From Methylobacterium nodulans ORS 2060 (GTDB lineage Bacteria; Pseudomonadota; Alphaproteobacteria; Rhizobiales; Beijerinckiaceae): 64,000 bases of DNA. The notes beneath the pieces were generated by a model. That model saw only the letters and a list, made by a program, of their open reading frames with translations, was not told the origin of the DNA and ran no database searches. Below are positions 28,588 through 40,150 of this stretch, one piece after another. Position 1 is the first letter of the stretch; each line of letters starts with the position of its first letter. The stretch covers positions 1,328,501 through 1,392,500 of the forward strand of contig NC_011894.1 in assembly GCF_000022085.1 (NCBI RefSeq). The letters are read 5' to 3'. A program made the translations under genes and the position numbers.

Positions 28588-29029
28588 GGGCGTTCCTCCT
28601 CGGGCCTTCGCCGGGCCTCCATGCCCCGAGCTATTCCGAATCTCGCAGCGCAGGCAATCCCGTCTGGAGCGAAGCCCGCGCCGGGCCCGCGATCACGCAT
28701 CCGCAATTCTTCCGGAGCGATCCTCCGGCCACCCGCCGCCCAATCCGGATGTCTGCGATCGCCAGTGATGTGATTGCCCAGATATTGCCACGCAACCAAC
28801 GTGACAGGCCCTGTTGTGATGTCAGGATCGAACACCTGGGCCGCCGTCTCACCCTGACCGGAACGCCCGGCGCCACGGCTCCTCGGCGGAGGATCGATAT
28901 GCCCTCCCCCTGTATACGAAGGTGCGGTGCACGGAAGAGAAAAATTCGAGCATTATCTTGTCTTAGAAATTCCGGCTACCTAAGGAGAGAGCCCATGCTC
29001 ATCTCCGTTTGCCTCAGGGCTCAAGGCTC
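28588..29029. other. Divergent promoter region upstream of the MucR-family gene
   Basis: No gene of its own apart from the small leader frame described separately. The stretch 28938-28973 (AGAAAAATTCGAGCATTATC and on through TTGTCTTAGAAATT) is markedly AT-rich and lies about 60 bp before the regulator gene. MucR proteins bind AT-rich DNA with T-A steps and repress their own genes, so autoregulation at this block is likely but unproven. Confidence 0.45.
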
Positions 29030-29072
29030 ATGGACGCGAAAAATCAAAAACCCGAATCGGCCGTTGCGCTGA
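28995..29072 (+). CDS. Possible 25-aa leader peptide overlapping the MucR-family start
   Basis: An ATG at 28995 has the best ribosome-binding site in the area (AAGGAG at 28982-28987, seven bases away) and opens a 25-codon frame (MLISVCLRAQGSWTRKIKN...) that ends at 29072, inside the regulator gene whose own ATG (29030) has no clear site. Translation of this frame could control or couple translation of the regulator. It may equally be a chance frame. Confidence 0.35.
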   Translation: MLISVCLRAQGSWTRKIKNPNRPLR

Positions 29073-29476
29073 CGGCCGACGTCATTTCGGCTTACGTGTC
29101 GAACAACCACGTGCAGGCGGACGACCTCGTGAGGCTGATCACCGAGGTTCACGCGGCCATCACCGCCATCGGGCGGGGACAGAAGGCGCCCGATCCGGCG
29201 CGCAAGCCGACGCCCGCGGAGATCCGCCGGTCGATCGGCCGCGATGTCCTGATCAGCTTCGAGGACGGGAAGCCCTACAAGACCTTGCGCCGCCACCTGA
29301 CGATGCGCGGCCTGACACCCGAGAGCTACCGGCGGAAATGGGGGTTGCCGCTCGACTACCCGATGACCTCGGCGAGCTATTCGGAGCAGCGCTCACAACT
29401 CGCCCGGACGCTGGGTCTCGGCCAGCAGCGCCGGCGGCGCCGGACCGACGCGGCCGCGCCGGACGGGGAGGGCTGA
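29030..29476 (+). CDS. Ros/MucR-family transcriptional regulator without zinc ligands
   Basis: A 148-residue MucR-type DNA-binding protein. The helical N-terminal part (AVALTADVISAYVSNNHVQA) drives oligomerisation in the family; the DNA-binding part holds YKTLRRHLTMRGLTPESYRR and KWGLPLDYPM. In classical Ros the finger starts CxxC; here those positions are S76 and D79, and only one histidine (H89) of the pair is present. This resembles the zinc-free Ml-type proteins described in Mesorhizobium. ATG at 29030 is used; a TTG at 29009 would extend it. Such proteins are global, H-NS-like regulators. Confidence 0.88.
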   Translation: MDAKNQKPESAVALTADVISAYVSNNHVQADDLVRLITEVHAAITAIGRGQKAPDPARKPTPAEIRRSIGRDVLISFEDGKPYKTLRRHLTMRGLTPESYRRKWGLPLDYPMTSASYSEQRSQLARTLGLGQQRRRRRTDAAAPDGEG

Positions 29477-30034
29477 ACCCGCGATCCCGGCGGGACGGAA
29501 TCGTCCAATCGGCCTGAGAGCGCCCTCCGTTCCCGGTGGACCGGAGGCGGTGCTCGCCCCCGTTGGGTCGGATCACGGCTCAAAATAGAACCTGACCTGC
29601 GTGGAAGCCGCCCCGCTCCTCATGCTGAGGTGCTGGGGTTGGCTGCCATGGAAGGAAGTGCTCGTTCAGCCAGTTTCATCCGTCAGGGTCGGCCTGGCCG
29701 ATGGTGAACTCATACGGCTTCCGGTTGATCTGTTCCGAGGCGAGTCCGCGCGGGGAACCCCTCTCCCGTGCGGGAGAGGGGCAGGGGTGAGGGACCAGAT
29801 GGTTCAGCAAGAAGACTGAGCCGTGCCGCGGCCAGCGCGACGCTCAGTGCTTCATTCTGAACCCGTGCCACCCTCACGTGGGATCTTCGATCCCCATGCC
29901 CCTCTCCCACTCGGGAGAGGGGATCCCGCGCCTCCTCGCCTCGGAAGGAATCAACCGGAAACCGTATCAGCTCTTGAGGTGACGCGCTCCCTTGCGCCGG
30001 ACCGGTGTCCACTTCGGCAGGGAGCGCTCTAGCT
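29477..30034. other. Repeat-filled gap between MucR-family gene and lipoprotein gene
   Basis: No gene is credible in these 558 bp. The gap holds the inverted-repeat element at 29708-29972 and, next to the lipoprotein gene, a copy of another repeat (29981-30035) whose sequence GCGCCGGACC...CGAAGTGGACACC in reverse recurs at 61360-61413. Confidence 0.6.
29708..29972. repeat. MITE-like element with 70-bp inverted ends
   Basis: The left arm (29710-29781) runs from CATACGGCTTCCGGTTGATC to a perfect hairpin CCCCTCTCCCG/CGGGAGAGGGG (29758-29781). The right arm (29899-29972) is the same in reverse: a CCCCTCTCCC/GGGAGAGGGG hairpin, then CTCGGAAGGAATCAACCGGA and AACCGTATCAG. About 117 bp of unrelated sequence lie between. 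The outer ends match the solo repeat at 18749-18820. Inverted ends without a coding interior fit a miniature transposable element or a pair of REP-like units; no target duplication was identified. Confidence 0.6.
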
Positions 30035-30436
30035 CTAGAACCGGCCGCCGACGCCCACCGAGCCGCCGGAGCCGATCGCGGGCGTCAGGCCGCCGCTGCC
30101 GCCGCTCGACGGGCTGTAATCCTCCAGGTCCTCTCGGCGGATGCGCCGGGGCTGGACATCGCCGCCCGCCCCACGGCCCGCGCGGGTGGTGGTGGGCACG
30201 TCGAGGCGGCGCGTCGGCGCCGTCGCCACGACCTGATCCGGATCGGCGTCGGCCGGCGCGGCGCTGCGGGCCGCGGCGCGCAGCTCCCCCCGCATGGAGG
30301 GAGGCGGGCCGATGTCGTTTGCCGGAAGCACGCCGCCGGTCTGGCCGAGCGGATTGTTGATGCAGCCGCCGAGCAGCGCCGCGGCGGCGACGGCGAGGCT
30401 GGCTCGGGCGAGCCGGGCTCTGGTGAGGACGAACAT
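30035..30436 (-). CDS. Putative lipoprotein, unknown function
   Basis: A 133-residue exported lipoprotein: basic N-terminus, hydrophobic stretch ASLAVAAAALLGGC with lipobox LGGC (C25), then a Pro/Ala/Arg-rich, probably disordered chain ending in a Gly/Ser-rich tail (PSSGGSGGLTPAIGSGGSVG). No domain recognised. The TAG stop is directly followed by AGC and a dispersed repeat. It is divergent from the HAD phosphatase gene. Confidence 0.6.
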   Translation of the reverse strand: MFVLTRARLARASLAVAAAALLGGCINNPLGQTGGVLPANDIGPPPSMRGELRAAARSAAPADADPDQVVATAPTRRLDVPTTTRAGRGAGGDVQPRRIRREDLEDYSPSSGGSGGLTPAIGSGGSVGVGGRF

Positions 30437-30597
30437 CGGTCTCCCCGGATGGTCTGGCGGGGACCGCCGCGCCGTCCGGCCCGGCCGGCCCCTGATCCGC
30501 TCCGTCTAGCGGTGGGATGTGGCAAAGACCAGTCCACTCCCTGGAACTCCCGACGACGGCCGGTGTTCGTGGTCGTGGCGACACGCGGTCGGGGCCG

Positions 30598-31281
30598 ATG
30601 ATCCGCGCGGTGATCTTCGATATCGACGGGACGCTCCTCGACAGCGTCGACGCGCATGCGCAGGCCTGGGCGCGCAGCTTCGCGGCCTTCGGGATCACGG
30701 TCCCGGAACGGGAGATCCGTGGCCAGATCGGCAAGGGCGGCGATCAGCTGCTTCCGGTCTTCCTGGCGCCCGAGCGGCTCGCGCGCGACGGCGAAGCCAT
30801 CGATTGTTACCGGGCAGACCTCTACCGGCGGGAATACCTGCCGCGGATCAGGCCGTTCCCGGGCGTGCGGGCCCTGTTCGAGCGCCTGCGCGCCGAGGGC
30901 CACCGCCTCGCCCTCGCTTCCTCGGGCAAGGCCGATGAGGTGGCGCGCTACGAGGAGATTGCCGGCATCGCCGACCTCGTCGACACCGCGACCAACTCGG
31001 ACGAGGCGGAGCGCTCGAAGCCTGCGCCCGACATCATCGAGGCCGCGCTCGCCAAGCTCGGCCGTCCCGCATCCGGCAGGGCCGTGATGATCGGCGATTC
31101 GCCCTACGATGCCGAATCCGCCGGGCGGGCCGGCCTCCCGACCATCGGTCTCCTGTGCGGCGGATTTCCGGAGGCGGATCTCGCAGCGGCCGGCTGCATC
31201 GCGATCTACCGCGACCCGCAGGACCTCCTCGACGGGTACGACCGGTCGCCCTTGCGGCTCCGGGCGGCGCGCGGCGCCTGA
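30598..31281 (+). CDS. HAD-superfamily phosphatase
   Basis: A 227-residue HAD subfamily IA hydrolase. Motif I is VIFDIDGTLLDS (nucleophile D8, acid D10), motif II ALASSGKADEV, motif III lysine in ERSKPAPDI, and motif IV VMIGDSPYDAESA. A helical cap lies between motifs I and II. Such enzymes dephosphorylate small metabolites, including sugar phosphates and phosphoglycolate; no specific substrate can be assigned. The ATG at 30598 starts right before the first strand. Confidence 0.87.
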   Translation: MIRAVIFDIDGTLLDSVDAHAQAWARSFAAFGITVPEREIRGQIGKGGDQLLPVFLAPERLARDGEAIDCYRADLYRREYLPRIRPFPGVRALFERLRAEGHRLALASSGKADEVARYEEIAGIADLVDTATNSDEAERSKPAPDIIEAALAKLGRPASGRAVMIGDSPYDAESAGRAGLPTIGLLCGGFPEADLAAAGCIAIYRDPQDLLDGYDRSPLRLRAARGA

Positions 31282-31393
31282 CGTCTTGCCGGGTTGGCCC
31301 GGCCCATGCATTCGTGCCCAGTCCGTGCGTGCCCGGTCCGTGCCTGGCGCGGCGGTTCGCGCCGCTGCCGATGCTCCCCGGAAAGGCTCCGTC

Positions 31394-32530
31394 ATGATCC
31401 GCCGGACCGCCGTCCTGCTGCTGCTCCTGGGTCTTCCGGCCCTGACGCCCGCCGCCCGCGGTCAATCGGCCCCGGCGGCCGCGGCGAGCGCACCCGATTT
31501 CGCGCGGCTCGAAGCCGAGCAGAGCGCCGCCACCGGCAAGCCCGGTCCCCGCACGGTGCCCGGACGGCGCATCCCGGTGCCCGGCCCGGTCGGTCCCGAG
31601 GTCCAGGCGACGACCGCCGCGCCCGACCGGGCACCCGCTCTGGACGCGAACCCGGACGGTGCTGCCGAGTGGAAGACCCAGATCGGACGGCCCGCGGCGC
31701 AGACGGCGGCTCCCCTGCCGGCGCTGCGCGAGCGGCTCGGCGTGGTCTCGACGCCGGAGCCGATCGGCGGCGTCAAGGCCTGGATCATCGCCCCCAAGGA
31801 GGTGCCCGAGCGCAACCGCAACCGCCTGCTCGTCCATCTCCACGGCAGCTCCGGCACCGATCCGGGCGAGGCCGGCACGCTCGAAGCGGTGCTGATGGCG
31901 GCCTTCGGCGGCTTCACGGTGATCTCCTTCGGCGACCGCATGCCCCCGGATGCCCCCTTGCCGGCCGCGATGGACGACGCGATGGCGATGTGGAAGGCCG
32001 CGCTCACCCTGCAGCGCCCGGAGAACATGGCGGTGTTCGGCACTTCGACCGGCGGCGCCATGACGCTCGCCCTGATGCTGCGCGCCAAGCAGGAGGGCGT
32101 GAAGCTTCCGGCCGCGATCGCACCGGGCACCCCCTGGTCCGACCTCACCGAGACCGGCGACGGCGACAGGGCCACCGGATGGCTCGACGGCGTGCTGGTC
32201 TCCTCCGAGGGATGTCTCACGCCTGCCGCCCGCCTCTATGCGGCCGGCCACGACCCGAGGGACCCGCAGCTCTCCCCGATCTCCGGCGACTTCCGCGGCC
32301 TGCCGCCGGCCATCCTCACCGCCGGCACCCGCGACCCGTTCCTCTCGAACACGGTCCGCACCCACCGCAAGCTGCGCCAAGCCGGCGTCGACGCCTCCCT
32401 GCAGGTCTTCGAGGGCTTGAGCCACGCCCAGTCCCTGTCCGACCCGGAGGCCCCGGAGACGCGTGAGGTCTTCGGGGAGATCGCGGCATTCTTCGATCGG
32501 ACGCTGGGAACCGAGCCGCGCGGTCGGTGA
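31394..32530 (+). CDS. Secreted alpha/beta-hydrolase (esterase/lipase-like)
   Basis: A 378-residue exported hydrolase. Signal peptide MIRRTAVLLLLLGLPALTPA and further to about RGQS, a Pro/Ala-rich spacer to about residue 90, then the catalytic domain: oxyanion segment LVHLHGSSGTDPGEAG, nucleophile elbow GTSTGGAM, acidic residue in AGTRDPFLSNT and histidine in GLSHAQSLS. The catalytic triad is therefore complete, in contrast to the protein at 18818. Likely a periplasmic ester hydrolase; substrate unknown. Start ATG 31394. Confidence 0.82.
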   Translation: MIRRTAVLLLLLGLPALTPAARGQSAPAAAASAPDFARLEAEQSAATGKPGPRTVPGRRIPVPGPVGPEVQATTAAPDRAPALDANPDGAAEWKTQIGRPAAQTAAPLPALRERLGVVSTPEPIGGVKAWIIAPKEVPERNRNRLLVHLHGSSGTDPGEAGTLEAVLMAAFGGFTVISFGDRMPPDAPLPAAMDDAMAMWKAALTLQRPENMAVFGTSTGGAMTLALMLRAKQEGVKLPAAIAPGTPWSDLTETGDGDRATGWLDGVLVSSEGCLTPAARLYAAGHDPRDPQLSPISGDFRGLPPAILTAGTRDPFLSNTVRTHRKLRQAGVDASLQVFEGLSHAQSLSDPEAPETREVFGEIAAFFDRTLGTEPRGR

Positions 32531-32565
32531 CGGCCGACATCCCCCGCGGACGATCACGCGGAGCG

Positions 32566-32669
32566 GCAGAGCAGGATCCGTTCACGGTGGAACGAATCCC
32601 GCTCTCGGTCATCATGTTTGCCGCATCGTCCGCGACGAACCGGCATCCGCGCCGTCGGACAATGCTCTA
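32566..32669 (-). repeat. Dispersed repeat, copy A of the GAGCATTGTCCGACG family
   Basis: Read on the minus strand it begins TTAGAGCATTGTCCGACGGC, continues with GGATGCCGGTTCGTCGCGGA and ends in an imperfect hairpin around CCGTTCACGGTGGAACG. Copies B (34786-34890) and C (60620-60724) share this order. It directly follows the stop of the Hpt gene on the minus strand; the junction carries a 12-bp direct duplication (GCTCTAATCCCG). Confidence 0.7.
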
Positions 32670-32678
32670 ATCCCGGCT

Positions 32679-33044
32679 CTAATCCCGCAGGGCCAGAAGG
32701 GCGGCGGCGGTGAGGTCGCGGGTGCGGCGCGCCGTGCAGAGCCGTCCCCGCAGGTCGAGGCCGGCCTTGGCGGCTTCCTCCAGGTCGCGGCAGAGCTCCG
32801 ACAGGCGGTCGCAGCCGAGGAGGCCGGAGGTCGAGATCAGCGCGTGAGCCTCCCGGGCGATCACCGCCCGGTCCTCGTCGCCCTGGAACGCGGCCTGCAA
32901 CTGGTCGATCAGCCGGCCGAGCAGGCGCTTGGCGGTGGCTTCGCCCACGAGGTCGAGCGTGTCCGCATATTTGCGCTCGTCGTGGATCGGGAGAGCGGTG
33001 ATGCGAGCATCCTCGTCGCGCAGGGCGGTGGGGTCGTCTGCCAT
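32679..33044 (-). CDS. Hpt (histidine phosphotransfer) domain protein
   Basis: A 121-residue all-helical protein. The phosphorylatable histidine lies in REAHALISTSGLLGCDRLSE, a recognisable Hpt motif (compare AHTLKGSSGNLG), in the middle of a four-helix bundle; the final helices follow as LCRDLEEAAKAGLD. It would relay phosphoryl groups between hybrid kinases and response regulators. No kinase is adjacent; the hybrid kinase at 441-2195 is 30 kb away. ATG at 33044 is used because the upstream frame is Pro/Arg-rich and looks non-coding. Confidence 0.78.
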   Translation of the reverse strand: MADDPTALRDEDARITALPIHDERKYADTLDLVGEATAKRLLGRLIDQLQAAFQGDEDRAVIAREAHALISTSGLLGCDRLSELCRDLEEAAKAGLDLRGRLCTARRTRDLTAAALLALRD

Positions 33045-33232
33045 TGTCAGGAGCTTGTTCCCGTGCTGGGACCTGAATCGGGACGCGACGATAGCCCGGC
33101 CGGTCGGGCACGGCCATGGTCTCGAGCGGATCCGGCGGGATGGTCGAACCGCGGCGCCCTTCGGCCGCCGCGTCTCCGCCGGGCCGGTTCCTCGGTTTCC
33201 TCGCCACCGTGCGGGCCGCCTGGCGGCCGGCA

Positions 33233-36587
<3,355 letters not shown>

Positions 36588-36862
36588 GCGACCGGCAGCG
36601 GATCCTCTGGGCCTGCGGGCGATCCTCGCCCCGGTCCTCGCTCCGGTCCCGTCCAGGTCGGCCTGCTCGTCCGGCTTCCGATCTGGACCGGGCGGACGCG
36701 CTGTGCGGTCGCGCGGGCGGGACCGTGACGGTCGGGCCCATCGCCATGAGCGAGCCAACCGGCCGGCGCCCGCCCTCGCCGGGGCGCCGGCGCCGATGGC
36801 GGTGGGGGTCTGGGGGATTCGGATCCTCCTCGCGCCGGTCGCCCGAGGAGGATCCGGCGGCG

Positions 36863-37030
36863 TCAGTAACGCGGCGGGCGCGGCGCACCGCCATATTCGA
36901 GCTGCGTCTTGGCGTCGTAGGGCGGTGGTGGCGGGGGCGTGAGGTCGGGCGTCGCGGCCGGCGCCGTGGCGCAGGCGGCGAGCGTCAGCGCGAGGAGACC
37001 GGCCAGGGTGAGAGAGGTGAGCGGCGACAT
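36863..37030 (-). CDS. Short lipoprotein (55 aa), proline-rich
   Basis: A 55-codon frame starting MSPLTSLTLAGLLALTLAAC: a compact lipoprotein signal with lipobox LAAC (C20), followed by ATAPAATPDLTPPPPPPYDA and ending GGAPRPPRY. A GGAG lies ten bases upstream of the ATG at 37030. The composition fits small outer-membrane lipoproteins of unknown function common in this group. The 275-bp stretch between guaB and this gene (36588-36862) holds nothing I recognise. Confidence 0.5.
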   Translation of the reverse strand: MSPLTSLTLAGLLALTLAACATAPAATPDLTPPPPPPYDAKTQLEYGGAPRPPRY

Positions 37031-37141
37031 GGGTTCAAGGCTCCGGATCGGCGCGAGGCACCCCGGTGATGTCCCCGGGGAAGAGGCCGAAAGCTTGGCC
37101 GTCGCGGGCCGATTCGCCGGCGCGGGCGTGACCGTTTCGCG

Positions 37142-38425
37142 ATGACGCCCTCAGCCCGTCTCGCGGCCGCCATCGAGGTGCTGGCCGACATCGCCGCACG
37201 CCGCCGCCCGGTGGCCGACGCGCTCAAGGATTGGGGCCTCGCCCACCGCTTCGCCGGCTCGGGCGACCGGGCCGCGATCGCCAGCCTCGTCTACGACGCC
37301 CTGCGCCGCCGCGCCTCGGCCGCCTGGATCATGGGCGAGGACACGCCCCGCGCGGTGCTGATCGGGACTCTGCGCCTCCAGCGGGGCCTTGCCGGGCAGA
37401 CCATCGCGGGCCTGTTCACGGGCGAGCGCTTCGCGCCCGCTCCCCTGACGCAGGCCGAGCGGACGCGCCTCGACACCGCGACCCTCGCCGATGCGCCGCC
37501 CCACATCGCCGGCGACGTGCCCGAATGGGTGCTGCCCTCGCTCGTGCGGATCCTCGGCGACGACCTTTTGCCGGAGCTGAAGGCGCTCGCGCGCCGCGCG
37601 CCTCTCGACATCCGGGTCAACACCCTGAAGGCCGACCGCGAGCGGGTGCGCGAAGGTCTCGCCCATCTCGATCCCGCCCCGACCCCGCACGCGCCCCATG
37701 GCCTGCGCGTGCCGGTGCCGGATGACGGCCGTGGCCCGGCCCTGCATGTCGAGCCCGAATTCCTGGAGGGCCTGTTCGAGATCCAGGACGAGGGCTCGCA
37801 GCTCGCCGCGCTCCTGTCGGGCGCCAGGCCCGGTGAGATGGTGATCGATCTCTGCGCGGGCGGCGGCGGCAAGACCCTGGCGCTCGCGGCCATGATGGAG
37901 AACCGGGGACGGCTCGTCGCGACCGACGGCGATCCCCGCCGCCTCGCACCCATCCACGAACGCCTGCGCCGGGCCGGCGCGGCCGCCGAGGTGCGCACGC
38001 CCCGCGGCAGCCGGGCGGCCCCGGAGGTCCTGGCGGATCTCCAGGGACAGGCCGACCTCGTCCTCGTCGATGCCCCCTGCACGGGCTCGGGCACGTGGCG
38101 CCGCAACCCCGACGCCAAGTGGCGGCTGCGGCCGGGGAGCCTCGCGACGCGGCGCTCCGACCAGGCGGCGGTCCTCGACCGCGCCGCGCGGCTCCTGAAG
38201 CCCGGCGGCCGCCTCGTCTACGTCACCTGCTCGCTCCTGCCGGAGGAGAACGACGAGGCCGTGGGCGGGATTCTGACCCGGCAACCGGGTCTGACGATCC
38301 GCCCGCCCACCCTCGCGCCGACGCTCGAGGCAGCCCTGCGCCGCACCGCGCACGGCGTGCAGCTGACGCCGGCCCGCACCGGAACGGATGGATTCTACGT
38401 CAGCACGGTGACGTTGGGTCAATGA
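37142..38425 (+). CDS. RsmB/NOP2-family RNA (cytosine-5-)-methyltransferase
   Basis: A 427-residue SAM-dependent enzyme that methylates a cytosine C5 in rRNA. The N-terminal NusB-like region is followed by the Rossmann domain: motif I VIDLCAGGGGKTLALAAM, DGDPRRL, motif IV VDAPCTGSGTWRRNPDAKWR with the cysteine that releases product, and motif VI YVTCSLLPEENDEAV with the catalytic cysteine. RsmB-like proteins make m5C967 in 16S rRNA; alphaproteobacteria often carry several paralogues, so the site is not certain. Confidence 0.9.
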   Translation: MTPSARLAAAIEVLADIAARRRPVADALKDWGLAHRFAGSGDRAAIASLVYDALRRRASAAWIMGEDTPRAVLIGTLRLQRGLAGQTIAGLFTGERFAPAPLTQAERTRLDTATLADAPPHIAGDVPEWVLPSLVRILGDDLLPELKALARRAPLDIRVNTLKADRERVREGLAHLDPAPTPHAPHGLRVPVPDDGRGPALHVEPEFLEGLFEIQDEGSQLAALLSGARPGEMVIDLCAGGGGKTLALAAMMENRGRLVATDGDPRRLAPIHERLRRAGAAAEVRTPRGSRAAPEVLADLQGQADLVLVDAPCTGSGTWRRNPDAKWRLRPGSLATRRSDQAAVLDRAARLLKPGGRLVYVTCSLLPEENDEAVGGILTRQPGLTIRPPTLAPTLEAALRRTAHGVQLTPARTGTDGFYVSTVTLGQ

Positions 38426-38556
38426 GGCGGGGACAGGCCGCCCCCGCGGCGGAATACCGAGGATCGGCGGTCTTCGCGGGCCCGATCCCCATCGGCGACT
38501 GGACAAGCTGCCGTCACGATGGTTGAGGGGCAGGAGAGATCTCGGATCGACCGGAC

Positions 38557-39618
38557 ATGCCGCTCCATCGCAGGACGTTGCTCACGGGAGCGGCCGCGCT
38601 CCCGTTCGCGCGCTCGGCGACCGGGACCGTCCGGGCGGCGGAAGCCGCTGCCCCGGAGGCCGCCCAGCCGGCGGCTCCGGCTCCGGCTCCGGCCCCAGCG
38701 CCCCGGGAGGCGGCTCCCGCTTCACCGGCCACACCTCCGCCCCGGCCCGGCGCTGATCTGGAGATGCTCCCCCTCTGGCCCGGGCTGCCGCCCGGCGGGG
38801 GCGGACCGGATCTCGACGGTCCGGCCTTCGACGAGAGCCGCGAGGGCGTCATCCAAAGCGTGGCGCGGCCCTGCCTGATGGCGGTGCGGCCGGCCCGCCC
38901 GAACGGAACCGCCATCCTGATCGCGGCGGGCGGCGGCTACCGGCGCATCGATATCGGGCACGAGGCCCTTCCGACCGCGCAGTGGCTGGCCGCGCAGGGC
39001 ATCACCGCCTTCGTGTTCGTCTACCGCCTGCCCGGCGAGGGATGGGCCGCCGGGGCGGATGCCCCGCTCCAGGACGTGCAGCGGGCCGTGCGCCTCGTGC
39101 GGGCGCGGGCCAAGCGCGACGGCTACGAACCGGGCCGGATCGGCGTGGTCGGCTTCTCGGCCGGCGGCCACCTGATGGGCTCGGCTGCCGTGCGCTTCGC
39201 GGCGCGGCTCTACGAGCCGGTGGACGAGGACGATGCGCTCTCCGCGCGGCCCGACGCCGCGGCGCTGATCTATCCGGTCATCACCCTGCGCCCGCCCTTC
39301 GACCGCACCTCGAGCCGGCGGGTGCTGGTCGGCGAGGCCCCGACGCGGTTCGCCACCAATGCCTATTCGGTGGAACTGCACGTGCGCGCCCAATCGCCCC
39401 CGACCTTTCTTGCCCAGGCGGCCGACGATCCGGTCGCGGTGGTGGACAATTGCCTGCTGATGTACGGGGCGCTTCGCGCCGCCGACGTGCCGACCGAGAT
39501 GCACCTGTTCGAGCGCGGCGGCCACGGTTTCGCCCTCGGCGTCCCGGGCACGCCCGCGGCGGCTTGGCCCGGCCTGTTCCTCGCCTGGGCGCGGCGGCGG
39601 GGGTTCATCCGCGGATAG
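38557..39618 (+). CDS. Exported alpha/beta-hydrolase (esterase)
   Basis: A 353-residue hydrolase with a twin-arginine-type N-terminus (MPLHRRTLLTGAAALPFARS), an Ala/Pro repeat linker (residues about 30-65) and a catalytic domain. The oxyanion region is AILIAAGGGYRRIDIGHE, nucleophile elbow GVVGFSAGGHLMG, acidic residue in QAADDPVAVVDN and histidine in ERGGHGFALG. This pattern matches BD-FAE/acetyl-esterase-type enzymes that deacetylate polysaccharides; the actual substrate is unknown. Confidence 0.83.
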   Translation: MPLHRRTLLTGAAALPFARSATGTVRAAEAAAPEAAQPAAPAPAPAPAPREAAPASPATPPPRPGADLEMLPLWPGLPPGGGGPDLDGPAFDESREGVIQSVARPCLMAVRPARPNGTAILIAAGGGYRRIDIGHEALPTAQWLAAQGITAFVFVYRLPGEGWAAGADAPLQDVQRAVRLVRARAKRDGYEPGRIGVVGFSAGGHLMGSAAVRFAARLYEPVDEDDALSARPDAAALIYPVITLRPPFDRTSSRRVLVGEAPTRFATNAYSVELHVRAQSPPTFLAQAADDPVAVVDNCLLMYGALRAADVPTEMHLFERGGHGFALGVPGTPAAAWPGLFLAWARRRGFIRG

Positions 39619-39680
39619 AGGATGTCCAGGAGAAGTGGAGACCGGTTCTCCGTCCGGACATCCGACACGTCAAAAGCGGA

Positions 39681-39746
39681 GAGTCCGTCGGACGCTTCTG
39701 GAAGCGTCCGACGGACTCGGGGGAATGGTCCTGCGGGACCATTCCC
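39681..39746. terminator. Two strong hairpins between convergent genes
   Basis: First hairpin: perfect 18-bp arms GAGTCCGTCGGACGCTTC / GAAGCGTCCGACGGACTC (39681-39718) with a two-base loop. Second: 11-bp arms GGGAATGGTCC / GGACCATTCCC (39721-39746). They lie between the esterase (+) and the small secreted protein (-) and probably stop transcription both ways, although no T run follows. The symmetric form also resembles REP-like repeats. Confidence 0.55.
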
Positions 39747-39758
39747 GTGTCGGAACCG

Positions 39759-39998
39759 TCAGAAGCAGCGGCGCGTGCGGGTGACGACGACCCGGCCGTA
39801 GGGACCCCGGCGCTTGTTCACCACGACGGTGCAGCGCGGGCCCCGGCGCACGATGCGGCGCTCGACGTACTGCGCCTGGGCGATCCCCGCCTCCGGGGCG
39901 ACGAGGCCGGGCCCGGCGACCGGAAGGGCCGCGGCCGGGGCGGAGGCGAGCGTGGCGGCACCGAGCAGGGTGGCGAGGCCGAGGACGATGGTTCTCAT
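39759..39998 (-). CDS. Small basic secreted protein
   Basis: A 79-residue exported protein: signal peptide to about ASAPAAA, then an Arg-rich segment (QYVERRIVRRGPRCTVVVNK and RRGPYGRVVVTRTRRCF) with two cysteines. No known domain; similar short basic proteins occur in Methylobacterium. Single gene, divergent from guaA. Confidence 0.55.
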   Translation of the reverse strand: MRTIVLGLATLLGAATLASAPAAALPVAGPGLVAPEAGIAQAQYVERRIVRRGPRCTVVVNKRRGPYGRVVVTRTRRCF

Positions 39999-40150
39999 AG
40001 GAAGAGACTCCTGTCTTGAGGCTTTTCGGGGGTGACAGCTCTCGCGGCCAAGCGGTGAACGCGCGCTTAATGCGGCCGGCTGCTCGCAGATCCGTGACGC
40101 TGCGCCCGCGCCGCGTTGCGCCCAGGCCGATGCTCGTCTAACTCACCTCC

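Noticed and set aside
30598..31281. Naming this HAD protein phosphoglycolate phosphatase
   Set aside because: A better Gph candidate is at 42439-43140; this one lacks the DL after motif I and the CTNK segment, so only the superfamily is stated.
39681..39746. Insertion-sequence end because of the perfect inverted repeats
   Set aside because: There is no transposase or second end; strong hairpins between convergent genes are better explained as terminators or REP-like units.
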